Origin: Microbacterium sp. p3-SID336
GTDB lineage: Bacteria > Actinomycetota > Actinomycetes > Actinomycetales > Microbacteriaceae
Assembly: GCF_025143365.1 (NCBI RefSeq)
Contig: NZ_JALXPE010000018.1
Coordinates: forward strand, 1 to 64,000
DNA: 64,000 nucleotides
Reading direction: 5' to 3'
The notes below the pieces were generated by a model. That model was not told where the DNA came from. It ran no database searches and saw only the letters and a program-made list of their open reading frames with translations. This document shows, one piece after another, positions 38,666 to 47,133 of this stretch; position 1 is the stretch's first letter; every line of letters begins with the position of its first letter. The translations under genes and the position numbers were made by a program.

Positions 38666-39967
38666 TCAGCCGACGGCCACGGGGCGCGATCCGATCTGGA
38701 GCACCGAGGGCGCGGCGCAGCATCCTCCGCCTGGCTCGTCGAAGCCACCCGCGCCGCCGCAGACCCCGGTCTTCGGCAGGGTCAGCTCCGTGCGCTCCGC
38801 GGCGGCGTGGTCGCCGACGAGGTGGGCGACCACGCTCCGCACCTGCTCGTACCCGGTGAGCGCGAGGAAGGTCGGCGCCCGTCCGTAGGACTTCGCCCCG
38901 ACGATGAAGAGATCTTTCTCGGGCTGGGCGAGCTGACGCGCGCCGGTGGCGGAGACGGAGCCACACGAGTGGATATTGGGGTCGATCTCGGCGGCGATCC
39001 CTGCAACCGCGTCGAGGGTCGGGTCGAGGTCGAGGCGCACCTCGCGGAGGATGCTCGTGTCGGGGCGGAACCCTGTGAGAACGAACGTCTGCGCGACCTC
39101 GGAGATCGCGCGACCGTCTTCCGCGCGAATCGTGAGCGCGTCGCCGTGCGTCTCGAACTCGGCGATGCGGAATCCGGTCATGACCTCGACCAGTCCGGAC
39201 GCGAGGGCGGCGCGCGCGCGGGAGCCGAGGGCGGCGCGCTCCGGAAGGGCGTCACCGTCGCCTCCGCCGAACACGTTCCCCGTGCTGCCGCGGCGCAGCA
39301 GCCAGGTCACCCTGGTACGCGGCGCGCGCTGCGCGAGCTCGGTGAGCCGCAGCACCGCATGGGTCGCGGAGTGCCCGGCGCCGACGACGACGACGTGGCG
39401 ATCGGCGAACTCGCTGACGTCGTCGGGGATGCGGGAGGAGATGCGTGCGGCTGCGTCGGTCTCGCCCACCGCGGGGAAGCCATCGGCGCCGGCGGGGTTG
39501 GGGGTGCCCCAGGTGCCGCTGGCGTCGATCACGGCGCGCGCCAGAAGCCGGCCTTCCCTGCCGTCGCCATCGCGGGTATGCACGACGAACGGCTCCTCCG
39601 CACGTCCGCTGTCCACGACCTTGTCCCGGCCCCGTCGCGCGACGCCCGCGACGGTCGTCCCGTATCGCACCCGCTCTCCGAGCGTGTCGGCGAGGGGAGC
39701 GAGGTAGCGCTGCACCCACTCGGCGCCGGTGGGGTAGCCGCTGGTCGGGGCGACCCAGCCGGTGGGCTCCAGGAGGCGCCGCGCGGCGGCGTTCGTGAGC
39801 TCGGGCCAGGCGGAGAAGAGCCGCACGTGCCCCCACTCGCCGACGGCCGAGGCTGCGGTGTCGCCGCGTTCCAGGACGACGACCTCCTCTCCGCGCTCGG
39901 CCAGGTGGGCGGCGGCGGCGAGCCCCTGGGGGCCTGCACCGATGACGACGACGGGCAGTACGGGCAT
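38666..39967 (-). CDS. ArsO-like FAD-dependent monooxygenase of the ars cassette
   Basis: A 433-residue flavoprotein. N-terminal FAD motif VVVIGAGPQGLAAAAHLAERG (positions 6-26 in outline), HVRLFSAWPE, and a second dinucleotide motif VVVVGAGHSATHAVL for NADPH, with an FxGxRxD-like TGFRPDTS end. The last 40 residues are Cys-rich (GVCGG, GGCC), which could bind arsenic. Flavin monooxygenases of this type (ArsO) recur beside arsR/arsC in actinobacteria. Not a standard thioredoxin reductase, since no CxxC active site is seen. Confidence 0.75.
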   Translation of the reverse strand: MPVLPVVVIGAGPQGLAAAAHLAERGEEVVVLERGDTAASAVGEWGHVRLFSAWPELTNAAARRLLEPTGWVAPTSGYPTGAEWVQRYLAPLADTLGERVRYGTTVAGVARRGRDKVVDSGRAEEPFVVHTRDGDGREGRLLARAVIDASGTWGTPNPAGADGFPAVGETDAAARISSRIPDDVSEFADRHVVVVGAGHSATHAVLRLTELAQRAPRTRVTWLLRRGSTGNVFGGGDGDALPERAALGSRARAALASGLVEVMTGFRIAEFETHGDALTIRAEDGRAISEVAQTFVLTGFRPDTSILREVRLDLDPTLDAVAGIAAEIDPNIHSCGSVSATGARQLAQPEKDLFIVGAKSYGRAPTFLALTGYEQVRSVVAHLVGDHAAAERTELTLPKTGVCGGAGGFDEPGGGCCAAPSVLQIGSRPVAVG

Positions 39968-40051
39968 CGCGACTCCTCATATCGAAAAACTTGAATACGT
40001 CGAAGCCTGGAGTATCTATCGATGAATGTCAATACGTGAGAGGCTATCCTC
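39968..40051. promoter_or_regulatory. Divergent ars promoter/operator region
   Basis: An AT-rich 84-base gap with TATCGA and ATCGAT elements and related segments TGAATACGTCG and TCAATACGTGA. On the minus strand TTGACA (about 40033-40028) is a plausible -35 for the flavoprotein-arsC operon. ArsR binding here is inferred from position. Confidence 0.55.
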
Positions 40052-40393
40052 GTGAGCCTGCCCACCACGATCGAACAGAGCGCCTGCTGCGTCCCCCGGG
40101 TCGCCGCCGCGCTGACGCCCGACGACGCGGAGCGGATCGCCCGCGTGTTCAAGGCCCTGGGCGATCCCACCCGCGTGCGACTGCTGTCGCTCATCTCCGG
40201 CAGCGCCGGCGCAGAAGCGTGCATCTGCGACCTCACCGAGCCGGTCGGGCTGTCGCAGGCGACCGTCTCGCACCACATGAAGCTGCTCGCCGACGCCGGC
40301 CTCGTGACGCGCGAGCAGCGCGGTCGGTGGGCCTACTTCGCGCTCGACCAGGACGCCCTCGACGCGGCCGCCGACGCCCTGCGCTCGTCCTGA
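40052..40393 (+). CDS. arsR: ArsR/SmtB-family arsenite-responsive repressor
   Basis: A 113-residue winged-helix repressor. FKALGDPTRVRLLSLI, the metalloid-binding CICDLTE segment and the recognition helix LSQATVSHHMKLLADAGLV are typical. An additional N-terminal Cys pair (SACCVP, residues 11-12) may join the C-x-C cysteines in As(III) binding. GTG start with GAGAGG upstream. Divergent from the genes it presumably controls. Confidence 0.92.
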   Translation: MSLPTTIEQSACCVPRVAAALTPDDAERIARVFKALGDPTRVRLLSLISGSAGAEACICDLTEPVGLSQATVSHHMKLLADAGLVTREQRGRWAYFALDQDALDAAADALRSS

Positions 40394-40420
40394 CAGGGCC
40401 CGTCCGCACGCCAGACGGGA

Positions 40421-40452
40421 AGGAGGGCTCCCGCAGTGCGGCGAGCCCTCCT
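40421..40452. terminator. Bidirectional terminator between arsR and flgE
   Basis: Ten-base stem AGGAGGGCTC / GAGCCCTCCT enclosing a second CCGCA/TGCGG pairing, between convergent genes. Confidence 0.85.
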
Positions 40453-40470
40453 GATGCAGCGTCTCCGACG

Positions 40471-41631
40471 TCAGCGCTTGAGGTTCGTCAGCTCCTGCAG
40501 CACCTCGTCGCTCGTGGTGATGATGCGGGCGTTCGCCTGGAAGCCGCGCTGCGCGACGATCAGGTTCGTGAACTCCTGCGACAGGTCGACGTTCGACATC
40601 TCCAGCGCGCCGCTGATGATGCCGCCCAGGCCGTCGGTCCCGGGCTGGCCGAGCGCGGCCTCGCCGGAGTTCCCGCTCGGGCGGAACTGGGACGAGCCGA
40701 CCTTCTCCAGGCCGCCCGGGTTCACGAACCCGGCCAGCGCGATGCGGGCGAGCACCTGGGTGTCGCCGTTGCTGAACGTGCCGACGAGGCTGCCGTCGTT
40801 GGTCAGCGCGTAGGAGCTGAGGGTGCCGGCCGGCTTGCCGTTCTGCTCCTTGATCGCGATGTCGCTGACATCGGCGAACCCGGTGACGGCGGACAGGTCG
40901 ACCGTGACACCGCCGGACACGATGCTGCCCGCACCGGTCTGCACGCCGTCGGTGAACGCGAGCGATGTCGTCGCACCGGCGCCGTCCGCCACATCCCATC
41001 CGGTGGCCGTGCGCGTGAAGGTGAGGCGCAGCGTGGAGGCGGAGCCGTCCGCACCGTAGGTCTTGATGTCGCGCACCAGGGTGTCGCCGACCGCGGCGCC
41101 CGACGGCAGGTTGCCGGTCGCCCTGGCGGTCGTGGTGGCGGCCGCTGGGCTGAGCGCACCGACGGGCAGGGTGATGTCGCCCACGCCCTGGCCGGGCACG
41201 ATGGTGCCGTTCTGCGCCGTCCAGCCCTGCACGAGCGCGCCGCCCGCGGCGACCAGGCGGCCGCTCGCGTCGAACGTGAAACCGCCGTTGCGGGTGTACA
41301 GCGTCTCCCCGCCGGACCGCACGACGAAGAAGCCGTCGCCCGAGATCATCAGGTCGGTCGGCACACCGGTGGGCTGCGGGGCGCCCCCGGCGAAGTTGGT
41401 GCTGATGCCGGCGACCTGCACGCCGAGACCGACCTGCGCCGGATTCTGCCCGCCCGCGGCCTGCTGCGGCAGCATCGAGTTGCGAAGGAGCTGCGAGAGC
41501 GAGTCCTGGAACTGCACGGAGGACGCCTTGAAGCCGGTGGTGTTGACGTTGGCGATGTTGTTGCCCGTGACGTCGAGCATGGTCTGGTGCGAGCGGAGCC
41601 CGGAGATGCCGGAGAAGAGGGAGCGGAGCAT
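40471..41631 (-). CDS. flgE: Flagellar hook protein FlgE
   Basis: A 386-residue hook subunit. The N-terminal rod/hook signature LFSGISGLRSHQTMLDVTGNNIANVNTTGFK, the LMISGDGFFVV strand and the C-terminal NVDLSQEFTNLIVAQRGFQANARIITTSDEVLQEL region (by position) are conserved, with a variable surface domain between. Promoter-distal gene of the flgB-flgE block. Length is typical for Gram-positives. No flgF or flgG accompanies it. Confidence 0.95.
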   Translation of the reverse strand: MLRSLFSGISGLRSHQTMLDVTGNNIANVNTTGFKASSVQFQDSLSQLLRNSMLPQQAAGGQNPAQVGLGVQVAGISTNFAGGAPQPTGVPTDLMISGDGFFVVRSGGETLYTRNGGFTFDASGRLVAAGGALVQGWTAQNGTIVPGQGVGDITLPVGALSPAAATTTARATGNLPSGAAVGDTLVRDIKTYGADGSASTLRLTFTRTATGWDVADGAGATTSLAFTDGVQTGAGSIVSGGVTVDLSAVTGFADVSDIAIKEQNGKPAGTLSSYALTNDGSLVGTFSNGDTQVLARIALAGFVNPGGLEKVGSSQFRPSGNSGEAALGQPGTDGLGGIISGALEMSNVDLSQEFTNLIVAQRGFQANARIITTSDEVLQELTNLKR

Positions 41632-41655
41632 GGGGATGCCTTTCTGGGGACGGGG

Positions 41656-42114
41656 TCAGACAGCGGTGCCGGGGACGAGGGAGACGCCGGAGACGGCGTC
41701 GAGGGGGATGGAGACCTCGCCGATGGTGACGAGGGGGACGGCGCCCTTGTAGGACACCGAGGTGACGATGCCCTTCTTGACGGTGCCGTCGGCGTCGACG
41801 TACTGCGCCTCGCGGCCGATGAGCGCGGCGGCGGTCTGCCGCATGCTGAGCGCGAAGCTCTCGGTGCTGGTCGCCGACAGGGCCGTCAGCTGCTCCATGG
41901 AGGCGAGCTGCGTGGTCTGCGAGATCATCTCGTTCGTGTTCATCGGCGAGCTCGGGTCCTGGTTGGTCAGCTGCGTGACCAGCAGCTTCAGGAACACCTC
42001 CGAGTCGAGGGTCTTCTTGCGCTCGGCTGCGGGCGTGGTGCTGCCCGTCTGCACGCCGGATGTCGGCGTGGAGCCCGGAGGGATCGTGCCGGGGATGGAG
42101 TCGACCGTGGTCAT
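41656..42114 (-). CDS. flgD: Flagellar hook-capping protein FlgD
   Basis: A 152-residue FlgD scaffold for hook polymerisation. The conserved N-terminal segment is LDSEVFLKLLVTQLTNQDPSSPMNTNEM then TQLASMEQL; the C-terminal domain is short (no FlgD-Ig/tudor extension), as often in actinobacteria. ATG at 42114 with GAGG upstream. Lies in the usual place between fliK and flgE. Confidence 0.93.
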   Translation of the reverse strand: MTTVDSIPGTIPPGSTPTSGVQTGSTTPAAERKKTLDSEVFLKLLVTQLTNQDPSSPMNTNEMISQTTQLASMEQLTALSATSTESFALSMRQTAAALIGREAQYVDADGTVKKGIVTSVSYKGAVPLVTIGEVSIPLDAVSGVSLVPGTAV

Positions 42115-42128
42115 GGGGTCCTCTCTGA

Positions 42129-43826
42129 TCAGGCGTATACGTCGATGCCGCCGTGCGGCGACGAGGTCGGAGTGGGCGGAGCCTGCGGCCCCGGCGGTGC
42201 GGACGGTGGCGTCGGCTGCGCGCGCGGACCGGGTGCCTGCCGCTCGGCCTGACCGCCGAGGGTGCTCTGTCCGCCGGTCGGCGCGCCCTGCGACGAGGAC
42301 GCGTCGGTGCCGGCGGACGCCAGGCTGAGCGTGGCCTGCGGCGCCGCGGCGGCGAGATCCCTGCGGAGATCCGACAGGATGGCTCGCAGCGCCTCGCGTC
42401 CGAGGTCGCCGGGCGCCTGCAGCTCGATGCGGATCGTGGCACCCGAGATGTGGGCACGAACCGTGACCGGCCCCAGGTTCTCGGGCGAGACCGTGAGGGT
42501 GAGGCGGTGATCGCCGTCGGCGGCCCTGGCGAGGGACAGCACGGGCGCCGACAGCTGGGGTAGGAGCGCCGGGCGCGCGGGCGTCGGCGGTGCCGTGGTG
42601 ATCGGGGGCGACACGGGGGTGGTGCCGGCGGTGGGCGCCGGGCTCGCCGTCGCCGCGACGGCGTCCGCACCGGGGGCTGGTGCGGGGGCAGGCGCTGTGG
42701 CGGGAGCAGAGGTGGCTGCGGGCGGAGCGGGGAGTGCGGCGTCGATGCCGGGGTGGATGGGTGAGTCTGACGCCGGTGCGGGGGCGGGGGATGCGGACGG
42801 CCCCGCGGCGGGCGTCGGCTCCGCGCCGGAGGCGGTGGCGGATGCCGTGGTGCCGGTGGACGCGGAGGCGCCGGACGCGGATGCGGCTGCGGTCGCGGAT
42901 GCCGTGGTGCCGGTGGTCGCGGAGGCCGCGGATGCGGAGGCCGCAGCTCCGGCCGAAGAGACCGCTGCCGTTGCCGCTGCCGCGCCCGCTGCCGCCGCAG
43001 AGCCCGAAGTGGCCGCGCCCGCGCCCGCTCCCGCCGCTGCCGTGCCGGGAACGGACGCAGCACCCGCGGGGACCCCCGCCCCCGTGGCGCTGGTCGACCT
43101 CGCTCCCGCGGAGGCCGCGGCCACCCCGGAGGCGTCCGTGGTCGTCGTGGTCCCCACGGACGCGGTGGCGGTCGTGTTCGCGTTCCCTGTGCCTGCGACC
43201 ACGGGAACCGTGCCGGGGACGGTCGCGCCTCTCGCGGCATCGGCCGACCGGGCCGTCGCGCTCGCCGCCGCAGCCCCGGTTCCCCCGAGGCCCGCGGCGA
43301 GGTCGTCCACAGCAGCGTCGGCGTCGGAACCAGGAGCCGTCTTCGGATCGCCCCCGGCCGCGGTCGCCGCCACATCCGCGTCGACGGGCGTCGTCGGGTC
43401 CGCGCGCCCGGTCGCACCGCCGAGCGCGGGGGCGGCGCCGCCCGTGCCCGCAGCGGGCGGAGGCGTCGACGGGTCGAGCGCGCCCGTGCCGGCAGCGGTC
43501 GTGTCCCCGTGCGGCTGGGCGTCGCGCACTGCTCCGGGGCGTCGACGGTCGTCCGCGGTGCCGCTGGGGCGTGCGGGGCGCTCCGTGTCCCGTCCGACCA
43601 AGGGGTCGCGGCCGCGGTCGGATGCGGGGCGGGGGTCGCGGTCGGGGCGCGCGGTCTCGCGCACAGCAGCGACATCGTCGGCCCGTGCGGCGGTGGCCTG
43701 CCGGGTCGAGCGCGCGGCGTTCCCGAGCGCTTCCGCGAAACCCGTGGCGCCGGGGGAGACTCGGGCGGGGGAGGCGGGTCGAGCGGTGCGGGCATCGAGC
43801 GCGCCGCGGAGTTCCAGGCCGCTCAT
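42129..43826 (-). CDS. fliK: Flagellar hook-length control protein FliK
   Basis: A 565-residue protein. Most of it (about 30-410) is low-complexity Ala/Thr/Pro/Ser sequence, a flexible ruler. The C-terminal FliK domain (about 420-510) shows LTLTVSPENLGPVTVRAHIS and the helix LGREALRAILSDLRRDL, the part that switches FlhB specificity. Its ATG overlaps the fliJ stop (ATGA). The extreme composition leaves long open frames on the other strand, which are not genes. Confidence 0.88.
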   Translation of the reverse strand: MSGLELRGALDARTARPASPARVSPGATGFAEALGNAARSTRQATAARADDVAAVRETARPDRDPRPASDRGRDPLVGRDTERPARPSGTADDRRRPGAVRDAQPHGDTTAAGTGALDPSTPPPAAGTGGAAPALGGATGRADPTTPVDADVAATAAGGDPKTAPGSDADAAVDDLAAGLGGTGAAAASATARSADAARGATVPGTVPVVAGTGNANTTATASVGTTTTTDASGVAAASAGARSTSATGAGVPAGAASVPGTAAAGAGAGAATSGSAAAAGAAAATAAVSSAGAAASASAASATTGTTASATAAASASGASASTGTTASATASGAEPTPAAGPSASPAPAPASDSPIHPGIDAALPAPPAATSAPATAPAPAPAPGADAVAATASPAPTAGTTPVSPPITTAPPTPARPALLPQLSAPVLSLARAADGDHRLTLTVSPENLGPVTVRAHISGATIRIELQAPGDLGREALRAILSDLRRDLAAAAPQATLSLASAGTDASSSQGAPTGGQSTLGGQAERQAPGPRAQPTPPSAPPGPQAPPTPTSSPHGGIDVYA

Positions 43827-44245
43827 GGGCGATCCTCCGTCGAGCGTCGTGTCGCGATCTCGTCGAGCTCCGCCTGCTCGGCGTGCAGTTCCGCGGCCCT
43901 GACCTCAGCGGCATGACTCGTGGCGAGGCGCTCCAGCCCGCGGACCGTGCGGCGGGCCTCGGCGTGCTCCGTGCGGGCCGCGGTCACGGTCTCCTCCTGC
44001 AGCTCCGAGAGCGTGCGCAGGTCGGCCAGCATCGCCCGTCCGGCCACGCGGGCGGCGGCGAGGGCCGCGAGCGAGCGCACGTCGACCGCCTCGGTGTCCG
44101 CCGCGGACAGGTGGGCCCGCAGCGCCCGATCGCGGGCCTCCGTGTGCTGCGCGTCGATCACCGCGCGGGACAGCCGCTGGGCGGCGGCGCGCTCCTGGAT
44201 CTCCCGCACCCGCAGGAGCCCGGCCAGCGAGAACGTTCTGCTCAT
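43823..44245 (-). CDS. fliJ: Flagellar export protein FliJ
   Basis: A 140-residue, almost entirely alpha-helical coiled-coil protein (FSLAGLLRVREIQERAAAQRL, then long Glu/Ala/Arg heptads) located directly after fliI, as FliJ is. FliJ is the central stalk of the FliI ATPase ring and escorts export chaperones. Sequence conservation is low in this family, so the call rests on composition, length and position. Confidence 0.82.
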   Translation of the reverse strand: MSRTFSLAGLLRVREIQERAAAQRLSRAVIDAQHTEARDRALRAHLSAADTEAVDVRSLAALAAARVAGRAMLADLRTLSELQEETVTAARTEHAEARRTVRGLERLATSHAAEVRAAELHAEQAELDEIATRRSTEDRP

Positions 44246-45534
44246 GCGACCCCCTCGAAGGCACTGACCAGCGTCTCCAGCCGGCGCCAGGACTCATCGA
44301 CCGCGCTGGTCTCGTCGAGCGGCTGCGTGAGGAAGGCGGAGATCGCGCGCTCGTGCGCGATGGCCGCGTCGATACGCGGATCGGCGCCCGAATGATACGC
44401 GCCGATGTCGATCAGGTCGGTGGCCCGGCGCCGGGCGGCCAGCACGGCGCGCAGGGTCGCCGCGTGCGCGCGCTGCTCCGGCGCGGTGATCTTCCCGGCC
44501 ACGCGCGACACCGAGCCGAGCACGTCGATCGCCGGGTGGTGGCCGGACAGGGCGAGGGCGCGGTCGAGCACCACATGGCCGTCCAGGATCGAGCGGACCG
44601 CGTCGGCGATGGGCTCGTTGTGGTCGTCGCCGTCGACCAGCACGGTGTAGATGCCCGTGATGGAGCCGGTGCGGTCGGTGCCGGCGCGCTCCAGCAGCCC
44701 AGCCAGGACGGAGAACGTGGAGGGCGGGTAGCCCCGGGTCGCCGGCGGCTCGCCGGCGGACAGCCCGATCTCGCGCTGCGCCATGGCCACGCGGGTGAGC
44801 GAGTCCATCATGAGGATCGCGTGTGCGCCCTCGTCCCGGAACGCCTCCGCGATGCGCGTGGCCGTGAACGCCGCCCGGATGCGCGCCATCGCCGGCTGAT
44901 CCGAGGTCGACACGATCACGACCGAGCGGGCGAGTCCCGCAGGCCCCAGGTCGTCCTCGATGAACTCGCGCACCTCGCGGCCGCGTTCGCCGACGAGCGC
45001 GATCACGGTGACCTCGGCCTCGGTGCCGCGCGCGATCATCGACAGCAGCGAGGACTTGCCGACGCCGGACCCGGCGAACAGCCCCACGCGCTGGCCGCGG
45101 CCCACGCTGACGTGGGTGTCCAGGGCCCGCACGCCGAGCGGCAGCGGCGTCGTGATGCGGTCGCGCTCCATGATCGAGGGCGTCGCGTGGTCGAGGCTCA
45201 CGTGCGGTGCCGCGAGGGGGCCCTTGCCGTCGATGGGCCGCCCCAGCCCGTCCAGGATCCGCCCCAGCAGCGCCGGTCCCGTCGGCACCCGCACCGGCCC
45301 TCCGCTGCCGCGCACCGGCGCGCCCACGGTGAGACCGGCGACCGGGGCGAGGGGCATGCAGCGCAGACCGTCCTCGCCCGTGGCGACGACCTCGGCGTCG
45401 ATGCCGCCGAGCGTCACGACGTCTCCGACGGCGCCGTCGAGGCCGCGCACCTGCACGCTCAGGCCGCGCACCTGGGTGACCTCGCCGATGCGCTCGGGTC
45501 GTACCGCCTCGCGCACGGCGGCCCAGGCGCTCAT
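44242..45534 (-). CDS. fliI: Flagellum-specific export ATPase FliI
   Basis: A 430-residue F1-beta-like ATPase. Walker A GLFAGSGVGKSSLL, GERGREVREFIEDDLG, Walker B ILMMDSLTRVAMAQREIGL, and PPATRGYPPSTFSVLAGLLERAG are all conserved. It energises export with FliH and FliJ. The ATG overlaps the fliH stop (ATGA), and the stop overlaps the fliJ start. Confidence 0.96.
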   Translation of the reverse strand: MSAWAAVREAVRPERIGEVTQVRGLSVQVRGLDGAVGDVVTLGGIDAEVVATGEDGLRCMPLAPVAGLTVGAPVRGSGGPVRVPTGPALLGRILDGLGRPIDGKGPLAAPHVSLDHATPSIMERDRITTPLPLGVRALDTHVSVGRGQRVGLFAGSGVGKSSLLSMIARGTEAEVTVIALVGERGREVREFIEDDLGPAGLARSVVIVSTSDQPAMARIRAAFTATRIAEAFRDEGAHAILMMDSLTRVAMAQREIGLSAGEPPATRGYPPSTFSVLAGLLERAGTDRTGSITGIYTVLVDGDDHNEPIADAVRSILDGHVVLDRALALSGHHPAIDVLGSVSRVAGKITAPEQRAHAATLRAVLAARRRATDLIDIGAYHSGADPRIDAAIAHERAISAFLTQPLDETSAVDESWRRLETLVSAFEGVA

Positions 45535-46139
45535 GTCGTGCTCCCGTCGAGCGCGCGCCGCGCGCGGTCGAACGCGTGGGAGACCCTGGCGTCGATCACG
45601 CCGTGTGCGAGTTCGCCGACCGCGTCGCCGCGGTCCAGGGTGGCGTCGGGCACGAGCGCGAAGCCGGAGGCGGAGAGCGCGGCGTCCTGCTCCAGCACGC
45701 GCAGGTCGTCGGGGTGCAGGTGCAGCGTGCGGATGTCGGCGGCAGCGGGGGAGGCGAGGACCCGCCGGGCGGCGGTCGCGGCGGCGGCGCCGGCCTCGGT
45801 GAGCTCGGCGGCGACGATCAGCTCGGCGAGCTCGATGGCGTGCCGCAGCACCTGCGTCGTCGCCGCGGCCTCCAGCTCCTGCTCGCGCGCGGCGAGGGAC
45901 GCGGCGGCGGCCTGCAGCGCCGCGACGGCGGCGGCGGTGTCCTCGGCGCGGACGGCTTCTCGGGCGGCGCGCTGCTCCTCCGCGGCACGGGCGGCGGCCT
46001 CGGCCTCGGCGGCACCGGCGCGATAGCCGGCGGCGTGCCCCTCGGCGTAGCCGCGTCGACGCGCACGCTCCTGCTCGGCGCGGTGGTCGGTGCCGCCGAG
46101 GCGCGGGAACGCGGCGGGAGCGAAGGCGTCAGTAGACAT
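45531..46139 (-). CDS. fliH: Flagellar assembly protein FliH
   Basis: A 202-residue FliI regulator. The N-terminal GYAEGHAAGYRAGAAEAEA run holds the GxxxG/AxxxG-type repeats typical of FliH, followed by a long coiled coil and a C-terminal domain with LHLHPDDLRVLE and VDARVSHAFDRARRAL-like segments. Its start lies 11 bases inside the end of fliG. Sequence is poorly conserved, but motifs and position agree. Confidence 0.88.
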   Translation of the reverse strand: MSTDAFAPAAFPRLGGTDHRAEQERARRRGYAEGHAAGYRAGAAEAEAAARAAEEQRAAREAVRAEDTAAAVAALQAAAASLAAREQELEAAATTQVLRHAIELAELIVAAELTEAGAAAATAARRVLASPAAADIRTLHLHPDDLRVLEQDAALSASGFALVPDATLDRGDAVGELAHGVIDARVSHAFDRARRALDGSTT

Positions 46140-47133
46140 ACTCGTCCTCGTCAGCGCGCTGCACCGTGATGTCTCCTGCGGCCTCGAGCGCGCGGATCGT
46201 GCGGACGATCTCCGCCCGCGCCTCCTCGACCTGCGACATGCGCACGGGGCCCAGCGTGCGGGCCTCTTCGTCGAGGTTCTCCCTGTTGCGTTCGGAGACG
46301 TTGCGGCGGATGAGGTCGACGATCGGCTGCTGGGCGCCCTTGAGGGCGAGCGCGAGGGAGCGGATGTCCATGCCGCGCAGCACCCGCTGCGTGTCGCGGT
46401 CGTCGAGCTTGACGATGTCCGCGAACGTGAACATGCGCGAGCGGATGTCCTCCGCGAGAGCGCTGTCGCGGTCTTCGATGCTGGCCAGCAGGGCCTTCTC
46501 GATCGTGGCGCCGGAGCGGCCGATGATCTCCACGAGCGGTTCGACGCCGCCGAGCACCTCGGGCGCGTCCCGCGAGCCGAGGCTGCCGGTGCGGGCCTTG
46601 AGGGCGTCCGCGACGATCGCGATGGCCTCCTGCGAGGCGGTGCCCATGGTGGCGATGGCCTGGGCGACGTCGGTGCGTGCGGGGTCGGGCAGCGCGGCGA
46701 GCACGGCGGCCGCCTGGTCGGTCGGCAGGTGCGCGAGCACGAGGGCGACGGTCTGCGGCAGCTCGCCGTCGAGCAGCGTGGACAGGTGTGCGGGATCGGC
46801 CGAGCCGAGGAAATCGAAGGAGGCGCTCATCGACGTGGACCCCACCCGACCGAGCACGGCCGCGGCGCGCTCGGCGCCGAACGACGCCTCCAGCAGCCCG
46901 GCGGCGATGTCGCGGCCCCCGCGGGCGGGTGGGAGGTGCCCGGCGGCGATGCGGTGGAACTGCCCGAGCGCCTGCGCCGTGGTCTCCGTGTCGAGGTCCT
47001 GCAGCCCGATGATCTCAGCGGCCACGGCTTCCGCCTCGGCCTCGGACAGGTGCTTCATGACCTCGACGGCCTGGGCGCGGTCGAGGTTCATGAGCACGAC
47101 GGCCGCGGTCTGGCGATCGGTCAGGCCGCTCAT
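46129..47133 (-). CDS. fliG: Flagellar motor switch protein FliG
   Basis: A 334-residue C-ring protein. Three-domain FliG with LTDRQTAAVVLMNLDRAQAVEVMKHLSE at the start, SFDFLGSADPAHLSTLLDGELPQTVALVLAHL in the middle (EHPQ-like region as ELPQ), and MFTFADIVKLDDRDTQRVLRGM in the torque-generating C-terminal domain. Its ATG overlaps the fliF stop. Length is normal. Confidence 0.95.
   Translation of the reverse strand: MSGLTDRQTAAVVLMNLDRAQAVEVMKHLSEAEAEAVAAEIIGLQDLDTETTAQALGQFHRIAAGHLPPARGGRDIAAGLLEASFGAERAAAVLGRVGSTSMSASFDFLGSADPAHLSTLLDGELPQTVALVLAHLPTDQAAAVLAALPDPARTDVAQAIATMGTASQEAIAIVADALKARTGSLGSRDAPEVLGGVEPLVEIIGRSGATIEKALLASIEDRDSALAEDIRSRMFTFADIVKLDDRDTQRVLRGMDIRSLALALKGAQQPIVDLIRRNVSERNRENLDEEARTLGPVRMSQVEEARAEIVRTIRALEAAGDITVQRADEDEYVY

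Noticed and set aside
40016..43795. A 1259-codon open frame on the minus strand across flgE, flgD and fliK
   Set aside because: It is a GC-driven frame with Arg/Pro-rich translation and no domain; the three flagellar genes in other frames are well supported.
42595..44395. Long plus-strand open frames (435 and 571 codons) opposite fliK
   Set aside because: They mirror the Ala/Thr-rich low-complexity of fliK; the translations are almost pure Ala/Val or Arg/Pro and no start signal is present.
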